Shown: positions 1 to 12,470 of the stretch, piece by piece
Position numbering within the stretch: the stretch's first letter is position 1
How the letters are laid out: each line of letters begins with the position of its first letter
NCBI GenBank assembly: GCA_028622995.1
Contig: JAJQJQ010000037.1
Location: 930,001-994,000 of the forward strand
Length of the DNA: 64,000 bases
Direction: 5' to 3'
From: Panagrolaimus kolymaensis
Taxonomy: Eukaryota > Nematoda > Chromadorea > Rhabditida > Panagrolaimidae
Program-made: the position numbers and the translations under genes
Notes under the pieces: model-generated
Seen by the model: only the letters and a program-made list of their open reading frames with translations
Told to the model about the DNA's origin: nothing
Databases searched by the model: none

Positions 1-642
1 AAAATAAAGCACTTTTACTCTGGAATTTTTTTTCTTATTCAAAAAGTTTTAAATTAAATTTTATGTCTCTATGGGTTGTACTTCCCGTGCATGCGATTCA
101 AAATCCCGTTGGGAATAATTTTAATATATTTAATAATAAATATTGAAAACAAAAAAACCTCTGAAAAAAAAAATTCTAATTCAAAACTTAAAAATTTGAA
201 TATTTAATATTGGTTTTTAAATTTCAAAGCCACATAACTCGATTTGAGCCTTATCTTTCACTAAAGAAATATGTTACCGATTTTATAGGTATTTATGTTA
301 TTTATCACTTTTGATGAACAAAATTTTTTTTAAGCTTTCATACTTATGTGCTTGGAATTATTTTTACTTTATCAAAGCATTTTTTGCTTTAAGTAATAAT
401 TTTTGGATGCTTCCAAATCGGCACCATAGGAACCGTTTTGAAAAATATCATTGAAAATGGATATAAAAATGCATAAATAATCATAAAAATAAAGCACTTT
501 TACTCTGGAATTTTTTTTCTTATTCAAAAAGTTTTAAATTAAATTTTATGTCTCTATGGGTTGTACTTCCCGTGCATGCGATTCAAAATCCCGTTGGGAA
601 TAATTTTAATATATTTAATAATAAATATTGAAAACAAAAAAA
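1..642 (+). repeat. 485-bp tandem units with truncated C
   Basis: Positions 1 and 486 start identical 485-bp units, and the pattern is taken over by a full C at 643. Truncated C occupies 1-62 (partial) and 158-547, which is 390 of 601 bp. A 15-base stretch seen nowhere else in the window (atgtctctatgggtt, at 63-77 and 548-562) joins it to A from A-base 45 onwards (78-157 and 563-642). Compared with the 872-bp unit, 402 bp are replaced by 15 bp. Both copies also share aaatta where the 872-bp units have aaacta (position 539 against 1024). Confidence 0.93.
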
Positions 643-1046
643 CCTCTGAAAAAAAAAATTCTAATTCAAAACTTAAAAATTTGAATATTTAATATTGGTT
701 TTTAAATTTCAAAGCCACATAACTCGATTTGAGCCTTATCTTTCACTAAAGAAATATGTTACCGATTTTATAGGTATTTATGTTATTTATCACTTTTGAT
801 GAACAAAATTTTTTTTAAGCTTTCATACTTATGTGCTTGGAATTATTTTTACTTTATCAAAGCATTTTTTGCTTTAAGTAATAATTTTTGGATGCTTCCA
901 AATCGGCACCATAGGAACCGTTTTGAAAAATATCATTGAAAATGGATATAAAAATGCATAAATAATCATAAAAATAAAGCACTTTTACTCTGGAATTTTT
1001 TTTCTTATTCAAAAAGTTTTAAACTAAATTTTTTTTTTATGGTTGC

Positions 1047-1058
1047 TTGATGCATCAA
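1047..1058. other. 12-bp perfect palindrome in C (first full copy)
   Basis: TTGATGCATCAA is its own reverse complement. It sits at the start of the diverged monomer in C and was seen in all full C cores read. It is missing from the truncated C of the 485-bp units. No function is shown. Confidence 0.9.
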
Positions 1059-1211
1059 ATAAATAATTTAATTTCTGGTTGAAGGTCTTATTTGGTAGGG
1101 AAATCTCTAAAATTACTCAAATATTTTTTAAAAAATATAAGAAAAATATCTGGTTCAAAAAATCCATATGCTTTATTGAGCTCCGTAACTCAAATCGAGT
1201 TTCAGCAATAT

Positions 1212-1233
1212 TTAAGCTTAACACATGTGTTAA
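1212..1233. other. Two overlapping perfect palindromes in C (first full copy)
   Basis: TTAAGCTTAA (1212-1221) and TTAACACATGTGTTAA (1218-1233) are both perfect palindromes and share four bases. The second contains an E-box-like CACATGTG. The pair lies just before C runs into B. It was seen in every full C core and is absent from the 485-bp units. Cruciform formation or protein binding is possible but untested. Confidence 0.9.
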
Positions 1234-1514
1234 TAAAAAATGGTTCATCGATTTGAGAGTTCACCTGCAGCGAATACAAAATCCTGTTGGGAATAATTTT
1301 AATATATTTAATAATGAATATTTAAAACAAAAAATCAATATCTCCAATTCAAGCCGTAATTCAAAACGAGATTCACTAATGTCCATCCTCAATGCTTGAT
1401 GAAAGGGTTCAAAAATAAAAGTTCATTGATTGAGGTACTTCCCGTGCATGCGATTCAAAATCCCGTTGGGAATAATTTTAATATATTTAATAATAAATAT
1501 TGAAAACAAAAAAA

Positions 1515-3626
1515 CCTCTGAAAAAAAAAATTCTAATTCAAAACTTAAAAATTTGAATATTTAATATTGGTTTTTAAATTTCAAAGCCACATAACTCGAT
1601 TTGAGCCTTATCTTTCACTAAAGAAATATGTTACCGATTTTATAGGTATTTATGTTATTTATCACTTTTGATGAACAAAATTTTTTTTAAGCTTTCATAC
1701 TTATGTGCTTGGAATTATTTTTACTTTATCAAAGCATTTTTTGCTTTAAGTAATAATTTTTGGATGCTTCCAAATCGGCACCATAGGAACCGTTTTGAAA
1801 AATATCATTGAAAATGGATATAAAAATGCATAAATAATCATAAAAATAAAGCACTTTTACTCTGGAATTTTTTTTCTTATTCAAAAAGTTTTAAACTAAA
1901 TTTTTTTTTTATGGTTGCTTGATGCATCAAATAAATAATTTAATTTCTGGTTGAAGGTCTTATTTGGTAGGGAAATCTCTAAGATTACTCAAATATTTTT
2001 TAAAAAATATAAGAAAAATATCTGGTTCAAAAAATCCATATGCTTTATTGAGCTCCGTAACTCAAATCGAGTTTCAGCAATATTTAAGCTTAACACATGT
2101 GTTAATAAAAAATGGTTCATCGATTTGAGAGTTCACCTGCAGCGAATACAAAATCCTGTTGGGAATAATTTTAATATATTTAATAATGAATATTTAAAAC
2201 AAAAAATCAATATCTCCAATTCAAGCCGTAATTCAAAACGAGATTCACTAATGTCCATCCTCTATGCTTGCTTGATGCTTGAGTTAATTAAAAAAAAGTT
2301 TAATCGATTTGAGAGTTCACCTGCAGCGAATACAAAATCCTGTTGGGAATAATTTTAATATATTTAATAATGAATATTTAAAACAAAAAATCAATATCTC
2401 CAATTCAAGCCGTAATTCAAAACGAGATTCACTAATGTCCATCCTCAATGCTTGATGAAAGGGTTCAAAAATAAAAGTTCATTGATTGAGGTACTTCCCG
2501 TGCATGCGATTCAAAATCCCGTTGGGAATAATTTTAATATATTTAATAATAAATATTGAAAACAAAAAAACCTCTGAAAAAAAAAATTCTAATTCAAAAC
2601 TTAAAAATTTGAATATTTAATATTGGTTTTTAAATTTCAAAGCCACATAACTCGATTTGAGCCTTATCTTTCACTAAAGAAATATGTTACCGATTTTATA
2701 GGTATTTATGTTATTTATCACTTTTGATGAACAAAATTTTTTTTAAGCTTTCATACTTATGTGCTTGGAATTATTTTTACTTTATCAAAGCATTTTTTGC
2801 TTTAAGTAATAATTTTTGGATGCTTCCAAATCGGCACCATAGGAACCGTTTTGAAAAATATCATTGAAAATGGATATAAAAATGCATAAATAATCATAAA
2901 AATAAAGCACTTTTACTCTGGAATTTTTTTTCTTATTCAAAAAGTTTTAAACTAAATTTTTTTTTTATGGTTGCTTGATGCATCAAATAAATAATTTAAT
3001 TTCTGGTTGAAGGTCTTATTTGGTAGGGAAATCTCTAAGATTACTCAAATATTTTTTAAAAAATATAAGAAAAATATCTGGTTCAAAAAATCCATATGCT
3101 TTATTGAGCTCCGTAACTCAAATCGAGTTTCAGCAATATTTAAGCTTAACACATGTGTTAATAAAAAATGGTTCATCGATTTGAGAGTTCACCTGCAGCG
3201 AATACAAAATCCTGTTGGGAATAATTTTAATATATTTAATAATGAATATTTAAAACAAAAAATCAATATCTCCAATTCAAGCCGTAATTCAAAACGAGAT
3301 TCACTAATGTCCATCCTCTATGCTTGCTTGATGCTTGAGTTAATTAAAAAAAAGTTTAATCGATTTGAGAGTTCACCTGCAGCGAATACAAAATCCTGTT
3401 GGGAATAATTTTAATATATTTAATAATGAATATTTAAAACAAAAAATCAATATCTCCAATTCAAGCCGTAATTCAAAACGAGATTCACTAATGTCCATCC
3501 TCAATGCTTGATGAAAGGGTTCAAAAATAAAAGTTCATTGATTGAGGTACTTCCCGTGCATGCGATTCAAAATCCCGTTGGGAATAATTTTAATATATTT
3601 AATAATAAATATTGAAAACAAAAAAA
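1515..3626 (+). repeat. Two 1056-bp HORs (C + B + A)
   Basis: The units are 1515-2570 and 2571-3626. Each is the 872-bp unit plus one full B monomer (184 bp) after the partial B. Both have the ctctaagattac variant (C-AAG). No difference between the two copies was noticed by eye. Confidence 0.93.
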
Positions 3627-5370
3627 CCTCTGAAAAAAAAAATTCTAATTCAAAACTTAAAAATTTGAATATTTAATATTGGTTTTTAAATTTCAAAGCC
3701 ACATAACTCGATTTGAGCCTTATCTTTCACTAAAGAAATATGTTACCGATTTTATAGGTATTTATGTTATTTATCACTTTTGATGAACAAAATTTTTTTT
3801 AAGCTTTCATACTTATGTGCTTGGAATTATTTTTACTTTATCAAAGCATTTTTTGCTTTAAGTAATAATTTTTGGATGCTTCCAAATCGGCACCATAGGA
3901 ACCGTTTTGAAAAATATCATTGAAAATGGATATAAAAATGCATAAATAATCATAAAAATAAAGCACTTTTACTCTGGAATTTTTTTTCTTATTCAAAAAG
4001 TTTTAAACTAAATTTTTTTTTTATGGTTGCTTGATGCATCAAATAAATAATTTAATTTCTGGTTGAAGGTCTTATTTGGTAGGGAAATCTCTAAAATTAC
4101 TCAAATATTTTTTAAAAAATATAAGAAAAATATCTGGTTCAAAAAATCCATATGCTTTATTGAGCTCCGTAACTCAAATCGAGTTTCAGCAATATTTAAG
4201 CTTAACACATGTGTTAATAAAAAATGGTTCATCGATTTGAGAGTTCACCTGCAGCGAATACAAAATCCTGTTGGGAATAATTTTAATATATTTAATAATG
4301 AATATTTAAAACAAAAAATCAATATCTCCAATTCAAGCCGTAATTCAAAACGAGATTCACTAATGTCCATCCTCAATGCTTGATGAAAGGGTTCAAAAAT
4401 AAAAGTTCATTGATTGAGGTACTTCCCGTGCATGCGATTCAAAATCCCGTTGGGAATAATTTTAATATATTTAATAATAAATATTGAAAACAAAAAAACC
4501 TCTGAAAAAAAAAATTCTAATTCAAAACTTAAAAATTTGAATATTTAATATTGGTTTTTAAATTTCAAAGCCACATAACTCGATTTGAGCCTTATCTTTC
4601 ACTAAAGAAATATGTTACCGATTTTATAGGTATTTATGTTATTTATCACTTTTGATGAACAAAATTTTTTTTAAGCTTTCATACTTATGTGCTTGGAATT
4701 ATTTTTACTTTATCAAAGCATTTTTTGCTTTAAGTAATAATTTTTGGATGCTTCCAAATCGGCACCATAGGAACCGTTTTGAAAAATATCATTGAAAATG
4801 GATATAAAAATGCATAAATAATCATAAAAATAAAGCACTTTTACTCTGGAATTTTTTTTCTTATTCAAAAAGTTTTAAACTAAATTTTTTTTTTATGGTT
4901 GCTTGATGCATCAAATAAATAATTTAATTTCTGGTTGAAGGTCTTATTTGGTAGGGAAATCTCTAAGATTACTCAAATATTTTTTAAAAAATATAAGAAA
5001 AATATCTGGTTCAAAAAATCCATATGCTTTATTGAGCTCCGTAACTCAAATCGAGTTTCAGCAATATTTAAGCTTAACACATGTGTTAATAAAAAATGGT
5101 TCATCGATTTGAGAGTTCACCTGCAGCGAATACAAAATCCTGTTGGGAATAATTTTAATATATTTAATAATGAATATTTAAAACAAAAAATCAATATCTC
5201 CAATTCAAGCCGTAATTCAAAACGAGATTCACTAATGTCCATCCTCAATGCTTGATGAAAGGGTTCAAAAATAAAAGTTCATTGATTGAGGTACTTCCCG
5301 TGCATGCGATTCAAAATCCCGTTGGGAATAATTTTAATATATTTAATAATAAATATTGAAAACAAAAAAA
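3627..5370 (+). repeat. Two 872-bp HORs of different subtype
   Basis: 3627-4498 is an 872-bp unit of the C-AAA type. 4499-5370 is also 872 bp long but has the C-AAG state that is otherwise typical of units followed by B. It therefore looks like a 1056-bp unit that lost its B, or a recombinant. Confidence 0.92.
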
Positions 5371-8300
5371 CCTCTGAAAAAAAAAATTCTAATTCAAAAC
5401 TTAAAAATTTGAATATTTAATATTGGTTTTTAAATTTCAAAGCCACATAACTCGATTTGAGCCTTATCTTTCACTAAAGAAATATGTTACCGATTTTATA
5501 GGTATTTATGTTATTTATCACTTTTGATGAACAAAATTTTTTTTAAGCTTTCATACTTATGTGCTTGGAATTATTTTTACTTTATCAAAGCATTTTTTGC
5601 TTTAAGTAATAATTTTTGGATGCTTCCAAATCGGCACCATAGGAACCGTTTTGAAAAATATCATTGAAAATGGATATAAAAATGCATAAATAATCATAAA
5701 AATAAAGCACTTTTACTCTGGAATTTTTTTTCTTATTCAAAAAGTTTTAAACTAAATTTTTTTTTTATGGTTGCTTGATGCATCAAATAAATAATTTAAT
5801 TTCTGGTTGAAGGTCTTATTTGGTAGGGAAATCTCTAAGATTACTCAAATATTTTTTAAAAAATATAAGAAAAATATCTGGTTCAAAAAATCCATATGCT
5901 TTATTGAGCTCCGTAACTCAAATCGAGTTTCAGCAATATTTAAGCTTAACACATGTGTTAATAAAAAATGGTTCATCGATTTGAGAGTTCACCTGCAGCG
6001 AATACAAAATCCTGTTGGGAATAATTTTAATATATTTAATAATGAATATTTAAAACAAAAAATCAATATCTCCAATTCAAGCCGTAATTCAAAACGAGAT
6101 TCACTAATGTCCATCCTCTATGCTTGCTTGATGCTTGAGTTAATTAAAAAAAAGTTTAATCGATTTGAGAGTTCACCTGCAGCGAATACAAAATCCTGTT
6201 GGGAATAATTTTAATATATTTAATAATGAATATTTAAAACAAAAAATCAATATCTCCAATTCAAGCCGTAATTCAAAACGAGATTCACTAATGTCCATCC
6301 TCAATGCTTGATGAAAGGGTTCAAAAATAAAAGTTCATTGATTGAGGTACTTCCCGTGCATGCGATTCAAAATCCCGTTGGGAATAATTTTAATATATTT
6401 AATAATAAATATTGAAAACAAAAAAACCTCTGAAAAAAAAAATTCTAATTCAAAACTTAAAAATTTGAATATTTAATATTGGTTTTTAAATTTCAAAGCC
6501 ACATAACTCGATTTGAGCCTTATCTTTCACTAAAGAAATATGTTACCGATTTTATAGGTATTTATGTTATTTATCACTTTTGATGAACAAAATTTTTTTT
6601 AAGCTTTCATACTTATGTGCTTGGAATTATTTTTACTTTATCAAAGCATTTTTTGCTTTAAGTAATAATTTTTGGATGCTTCCAAATCGGCACCATAGGA
6701 ACCGTTTTGAAAAATATCATTGAAAATGGATATAAAAATGCATAAATAATCATAAAAATAAAGCACTTTTACTCTGGAATTTTTTTTCTTATTCAAAAAG
6801 TTTTAAACTAAATTTTTTTTTTATGGTTGCTTGATGCATCAAATAAATAATTTAATTTCTGGTTGAAGGTCTTATTTGGTAGGGAAATCTCTAAGATTAC
6901 TCAAATATTTTTTAAAAAATATAAGAAAAATATCTGGTTCAAAAAATCCATATGCTTTATTGAGCTCCGTAACTCAAATCGAGTTTCAGCAATATTTAAG
7001 CTTAACACATGTGTTAATAAAAAATGGTTCATCGATTTGAGAGTTCACCTGCAGCGAATACAAAATCCTGTTGGGAATAATTTTAATATATTTAATAATG
7101 AATATTTAAAACAAAAAATCAATATCTCCAATTCAAGCCGTAATTCAAAACGAGATTCACTAATGTCCATCCTCTATGCTTGCTTGATGCTTGAGTTAAT
7201 TAAAAAAAAGTTTAATCGATTTGAGAGTTCACCTGCAGCGAATACAAAATCCTGTTGGGAATAATTTTAATATATTTAATAATGAATATTTAAAACAAAA
7301 AATCAATATCTCCAATTCAAGCCGTAATTCAAAACGAGATTCACTAATGTCCATCCTCAATGCTTGATGAAAGGGTTCAAAAATAAAAGTTCATTGATTG
7401 AGGTACTTCCCGTGCATGCGATTCAAAATCCCGTTGGGAATAATTTTAATATATTTAATAATAAATATTGAAAACAAAAAAACCTCTGAAAAAAAAAATT
7501 CTAATTCAAAACTTAAAAATTTGAATATTTAATATTGGTTTTTAAATTTCAAAGCCACATAACTCGATTTGAGCCTTATCTTTCACTAAAGAAATATGTT
7601 ACCGATTTTATAGGTATTTATGTTATTTATCACTTTTGATGAACAAAATTTTTTTTAAGCTTTCATACTTATGTGCTTGGAATTATTTTTACTTTATCAA
7701 AGCATTTTTTGCTTTAAGTAATAATTTTTGGATGCTTCCAAATCGGCACCATAGGAACCGTTTTGAAAAATATCATTGAAAATGGATATAAAAATGCATA
7801 AATAATCATAAAAATAAAGCACTTTTACTCTGGAATTTTTTTTCTTATTCAAAAAGTTTTAAACTAAATTTTTTTTTTATGGTTGCTTGATGCATCAAAT
7901 AAATAATTTAATTTCTGGTTGAAGGTCTTATTTGGTAGGGAAATCTCTAAGATTACTCAAATATTTTTTAAAAAATATAAGAAAAATATCTGGTTCAAAA
8001 AATCCATATGCTTTATTGAGCTCCGTAACTCAAATCGAGTTTCAGCAATATTTAAGCTTAACACATGTGTTAATAAAAAATGGTTCATCGATTTGAGAGT
8101 TCACCTGCAGCGAATACAAAATCCTGTTGGGAATAATTTTAATATATTTAATAATGAATATTTAAAACAAAAAATCAATATCTCCAATTCAAGCCGTAAT
8201 TCAAAACGAGATTCACTAATGTCCATCCTCTATGCTTGCTTGATGCTTGAGTTAATTAAAAAAAAGTTTAATCGATTTGAGAGTTCACCTGCAGCGAATA

Positions 8301-8538
8301 CAAAATCCTGTTGGGAATAATTTTAATATATTTAATAATGAATATTTAAAACAAAAAATCAATATCTCCAATTCAAGCCGTAATTCAAAACGAGATTCAC
8401 TAATGTCCATCCTCAATGCTTGATGAAAGGGTTCAAAAATAAAAGTTCATTGATTGAGGTACTTCCCGTGCATGCGATTCAAAATCCCGTTGGGAATAAT
8501 TTTAATATATTTAATAATAAATATTGAAAACAAAAAAA
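5371..8538 (+). repeat. Three 1056-bp HORs
   Basis: The units are 5371-6426, 6427-7482 and 7483-8538. All have C-AAG and one full B. They form a short homogeneous run with a strict 1056-bp period. Confidence 0.93.
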
Positions 8539-11500
8539 CCTCTGAAAAAAAAAATTCTAATTCAAAACTTAAAAATTTGAATATTTAATATTGGTTTTTA
8601 AATTTCAAAGCCACATAACTCGATTTGAGCCTTATCTTTCACTAAAGAAATATGTTACCGATTTTATAGGTATTTATGTTATTTATCACTTTTGATGAAC
8701 AAAATTTTTTTTAAGCTTTCATACTTATGTGCTTGGAATTATTTTTACTTTATCAAAGCATTTTTTGCTTTAAGTAATAATTTTTGGATGCTTCCAAATC
8801 GGCACCATAGGAACCGTTTTGAAAAATATCATTGAAAATGGATATAAAAATGCATAAATAATCATAAAAATAAAGCACTTTTACTCTGGAATTTTTTTTC
8901 TTATTCAAAAAGTTTTAAACTAAATTTTTTTTTTATGGTTGCTTGATGCATCAAATAAATAATTTAATTTCTGGTTGAAGGTCTTATTTGGTAGGGAAAT
9001 CTCTAAGATTACTCAAATATTTTTTAAAAAATATAAGAAAAATATCTGGTTCAAAAAATCCATATGCTTTATTGAGCTCCGTAACTCAAATCGAGTTTCA
9101 GCAATATTTAAGCTTAACACATGTGTTAATAAAAAATGGTTCATCGATTTGAGAGTTCACCTGCAGCGAATACAAAATCCTGTTGGGAATAATTTTAATA
9201 TATTTAATAATGAATATTTAAAACAAAAAATCAATATCTCCAATTCAAGCCGTAATTCAAAACGAGATTCACTAATGTCCATCCTCTATGCTTGCTTGAT
9301 GCTTGAGTTAATTAAAAAAAAGTTTAATCGATTTGAGAGTTCACCTGCAGCGAATACAAAATCCTGTTGGGAATAATTTTAATATATTTAATAATGAATA
9401 TTTAAAACAAAAAATCAATATCTCCAATTCAAGCCGTAATTCAAAACGAGATTCACTAATGTCCATCCTCTATGCTTGCTTGATGCTTGAGTTAATTAAA
9501 AAAAAGTTTAATCGATTTGAGAGTTCACCTGCAGCGAATACAAAATCCTGTTGGGAATAATTTTAATATATTTAATAATAAATATGGAAAACAAAAAATC
9601 AATATCTCCAATTCAAGCCGTAATTCAAAACGAGATTCACTAATGTCCATCCTCAATGCTTGATGAAAGGGTTCAAAAATAAAAGTTCATTGATTGAGGT
9701 ACTTCCCGTGCATGCGATTCAAAATCCCGTTGGGAATAATTTTAATATATTTAATAATGAAAATTTAAAACAAAAAATCAATATCTCCAATTCAAGCCGT
9801 AATTCAAAACGAGATTCACTAATGTCCATCCTCTATGCTTGCTTGATGCTTGAGTTAATTAAAAAAAAGTTTCATCGATTTGAGAGTTCACCTGCAGCGA
9901 ATACAAAATCCTGTTGGGAATAATTTTAATATATTTAATAATGAATATTTAAAACAAAAAATCAATATCTCCAATTCAAGCCGTAATTCAAAACGAGATT
10001 CACTAATGTCCATCCTCAATGCTTGATGAAAGGGTTCAAAAATAAAAGTTCATTGATTGAGGTACTTCCCGTGCATGCGATTCAAAATCCCGTTGGGAAT
10101 AATTTTAATATATTTAATAATAAATATTTAAAACAAAAAATCAATATCTCCAATTCAAGCCGTAATTCAAAACGAGATTCACTAATGTCCATCCTCTATG
10201 CTTGCTTGATGCTTGAGTTAATTAAAAAAAAGTTTCATCGATTTGAGAGTTCACCTGCAGCGAATACAAAATCCTGTTGGGAATAATTTTAATATATTTA
10301 ATAATAAATATGGAAAACAAAAAATCAATATCTCCAATTCAAGCCGTAATTCAAAACGAGATTCACTAATGTCCATCCTCAATGCTTGATGAAAGGGTTC
10401 AAAAATAAAAGTTCATTGATTGAGGTACTTCCCGTGCATGCGATTCAAAATCCCGTTGGGAATAATTTTAATATATTTAATAATGAAAATTTAAAACAAA
10501 AAATCAATATCTCCAATTCAAGCCGTAATTCAAAACGAGATTCACTAATGTCCATCCTCTATGCTTGCTTGATGCTTGAGTTAATTAAAAAAAAGTTTAA
10601 TCGATTTGAGAGTTCACCTGCAGCGAATACAAAATCCTGTTGGGAATAATTTTAATATATTTAATAATGAATATTTAAAACAAAAAATCAATATCTCCAA
10701 TTCAAGCCGTAATTCAAAACGAGATTCACTAATGTCCATCCTCTATGCTTGCTTGATGCTTGAGTTAATTAAAAAAAAGTTTAATCGATTTGAGAGTTCA
10801 CCTGCAGCGAATACAAAATCCTGTTGGGAATAATTTTAATATATTTAATAATAAATATGGAAAACAAAAAATCAATATCTCCAATTCAAGCCGTAATTCA
10901 AAACGAGATTCACTAATGTCCATCCTCAATGCTTGATGAAAGGGTTCAAAAATAAAAGTTCATTGATTGAGGTACTTCCCGTGCATGCGATTCAAAATCC
11001 CGTTGGGAATAATTTTAATATATTTAATAATGAAAATTTAAAACAAAAAATCAATATCTCCAATTCAAGCCGTAATTCAAAACGAGATTCACTAATGTCC
11101 ATCCTCTATGCTTGCTTGATGCTTGAGTTAATTAAAAAAAAGTTTAATCGATTTGAGAGTTCACCTGCAGCGAATACAAAATCCTGTTGGGAATAATTTT
11201 AATATATTTAATAATGAATATTTAAAACAAAAAATCAATATCTCCAATTCAAGCCGTAATTCAAAACGAGATTCACTAATGTCCATCCTCTATGCTTGCT
11301 TGATGCTTGAGTTAATTAAAAAAAAGTTTAATCGATTTGAGAGTTCACCTGCAGCGAATACAAAATCCTGTTGGGAATAATTTTAATATATTTAATAATG
11401 AATATTTAAAACAAAAAATCAATATCTCCAATTCAAGCCGTAATTCAAAACGAGATTCACTAATGTCCATCCTCAATGCTTGATGAAAGGGTTCAAAAAT

Positions 11501-11598
11501 AAAAGTTCATTGATTGAGGTACTTCCCGTGCATGCGATTCAAAATCCCGTTGGGAATAATTTTAATATATTTAATAATAAATATTGAAAACAAAAAAA
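8539..11598 (+). repeat. 3060-bp block: C plus eight B and four full A
   Basis: C core 8539-9139 (AAG), then partial B to 9286. Full monomers follow in the order B 9287, B 9471, A 9655 (EN), B 9834 (H), A 10018 (KY), B 10197 (H), A 10381 (EN), B 10560, B 10744, A 10928 (EN), B 11107, B 11291, and partial A 11475-11598. The G tail variant is in the B monomers starting at 9471, 10197 and 10744. Module lengths sum exactly to 3060. Confidence 0.92.
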
Positions 11599-12470
11599 CC
11601 TCTGAAAAAAAAAATTCTAATTCAAAACTTAAAAATTTGAATATTTAATATTGGTTTTTAAATTTCAAAGTCACATAACTCGATTTGAGCCTTATCTTTT
11701 ACTAAAGAAATCTGTTACCGATTTTATAGGTATTTATGTTATTTATCACTTTTGATAAACAAAATTTTTTTTAAGCTTTCATACTTATGTGCTTGGAATT
11801 ATTTTTACTTTATCAAAGCATTTTTTGCTTTAAGTAATAATTTTTGGATGCTTCCAAATCGGCACCATAGGAACCGTTTTGAAAAATATCATTGAAAATG
11901 GATATAAAAATGCATAAATAATCATAAAAATAAAGCACTTTTACTCTGGAATTTTTTTTCTTATTCAAAAAGTTTTAAACTAAATTTTTTTTTTATGGTT
12001 GCTTGATGCATCAAATAAATAATTTAATTTCTGGTTGAAGGTCTTATTTGGTAGGGAAATCTCTAAAATTACTCAAATATTTTTTAAAAAATATAAGAAA
12101 AATATCTGGTTCAAAAAATCCATATGCTTTATTGAGCTCCGTAACTCAAATCGAGTTTCAGCAATATTTAAGCTTAACACATGTGTTAATAAAAAATGGT
12201 TCATCGATTTGAGAGTTCACCTGCAGCGAATACAAAATCCTGTTGGGAATAATTTTAATATATTTAATAATGAATATTTAAAACAAAAAATCAATATCTC
12301 CAATTCAAGCCGTAATTCAAAACGAGATTCACTAATGTCCATCCTCAATGCTTGATGAAAGGGTTCAAAAATAAAAGTTCATTGATTGAGGTACTTCCCG
12401 TGCATGCGATTCAAAATCCCGTTGGGAATAATTTTAATATATTTAATAATAAATATTGAAAACAAAAAAA
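11599..12470 (+). repeat. 872-bp HOR with the most diverged C core
   Basis: This C-AAA unit has no full B. Its C core carries four private substitutions against the other copies: C to T at 11671 and 11700, A to C at 11712, and G to A at 11757. All lie within 90 bp, while the rest of the core looks standard. It separates the two 3060-bp blocks. Confidence 0.9.

Larger units (their letters stand above)
643..1243 (+). repeat. Module C core, first full copy (601 bp)
   Basis: The core runs from cctctgaaaa to aaaaaatgg. It follows the first 124 bp of an A unit (one copy follows a B/A hybrid) and continues directly into B from base 38 (ttcatcgatttgag). Its 3' third (from about 1039) looks like a strongly diverged monomer: tatggttgcttgatg resembles the B start, and ccgtaactcaaatcgag resembles the tail's ccgtaattcaaaacgag. 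The 5' two thirds are more AT-rich and only hint at monomer ancestry (ctaattcaaaac, cataactcgatttgag). No terminal inverted repeats, target-site duplication or credible coding sequence mark it as a transposon. There are 33 full copies, cores starting at 643 and ending with 45,330-45,930. Confidence 0.9.
643..1514 (+). repeat. 872-bp HOR (C + partial B + partial A)
   Basis: This is the first complete basic unit: C core 643-1243, B bases 38-184 at 1244-1390, and A bases 1-124 at 1391-1514. It carries the ctctaaaattac variant (C-AAA) at about 1106, the state that mostly goes with units lacking an extra B. Confidence 0.93.

Noticed and set aside
971..980. AATAAA motifs as polyadenylation signals and poly-T tracts as terminators
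   Set aside because: In DNA this AT-rich such strings are expected by chance, recur in every unit and have no transcription unit to serve.
643..1243. Module C as an inserted transposable element
   Set aside because: It has no terminal inverted or direct repeats, no duplicated target site and no transposase or reverse transcriptase. Its 3' part aligns with the satellite monomer itself, and it is joined to parts of two different monomer types.
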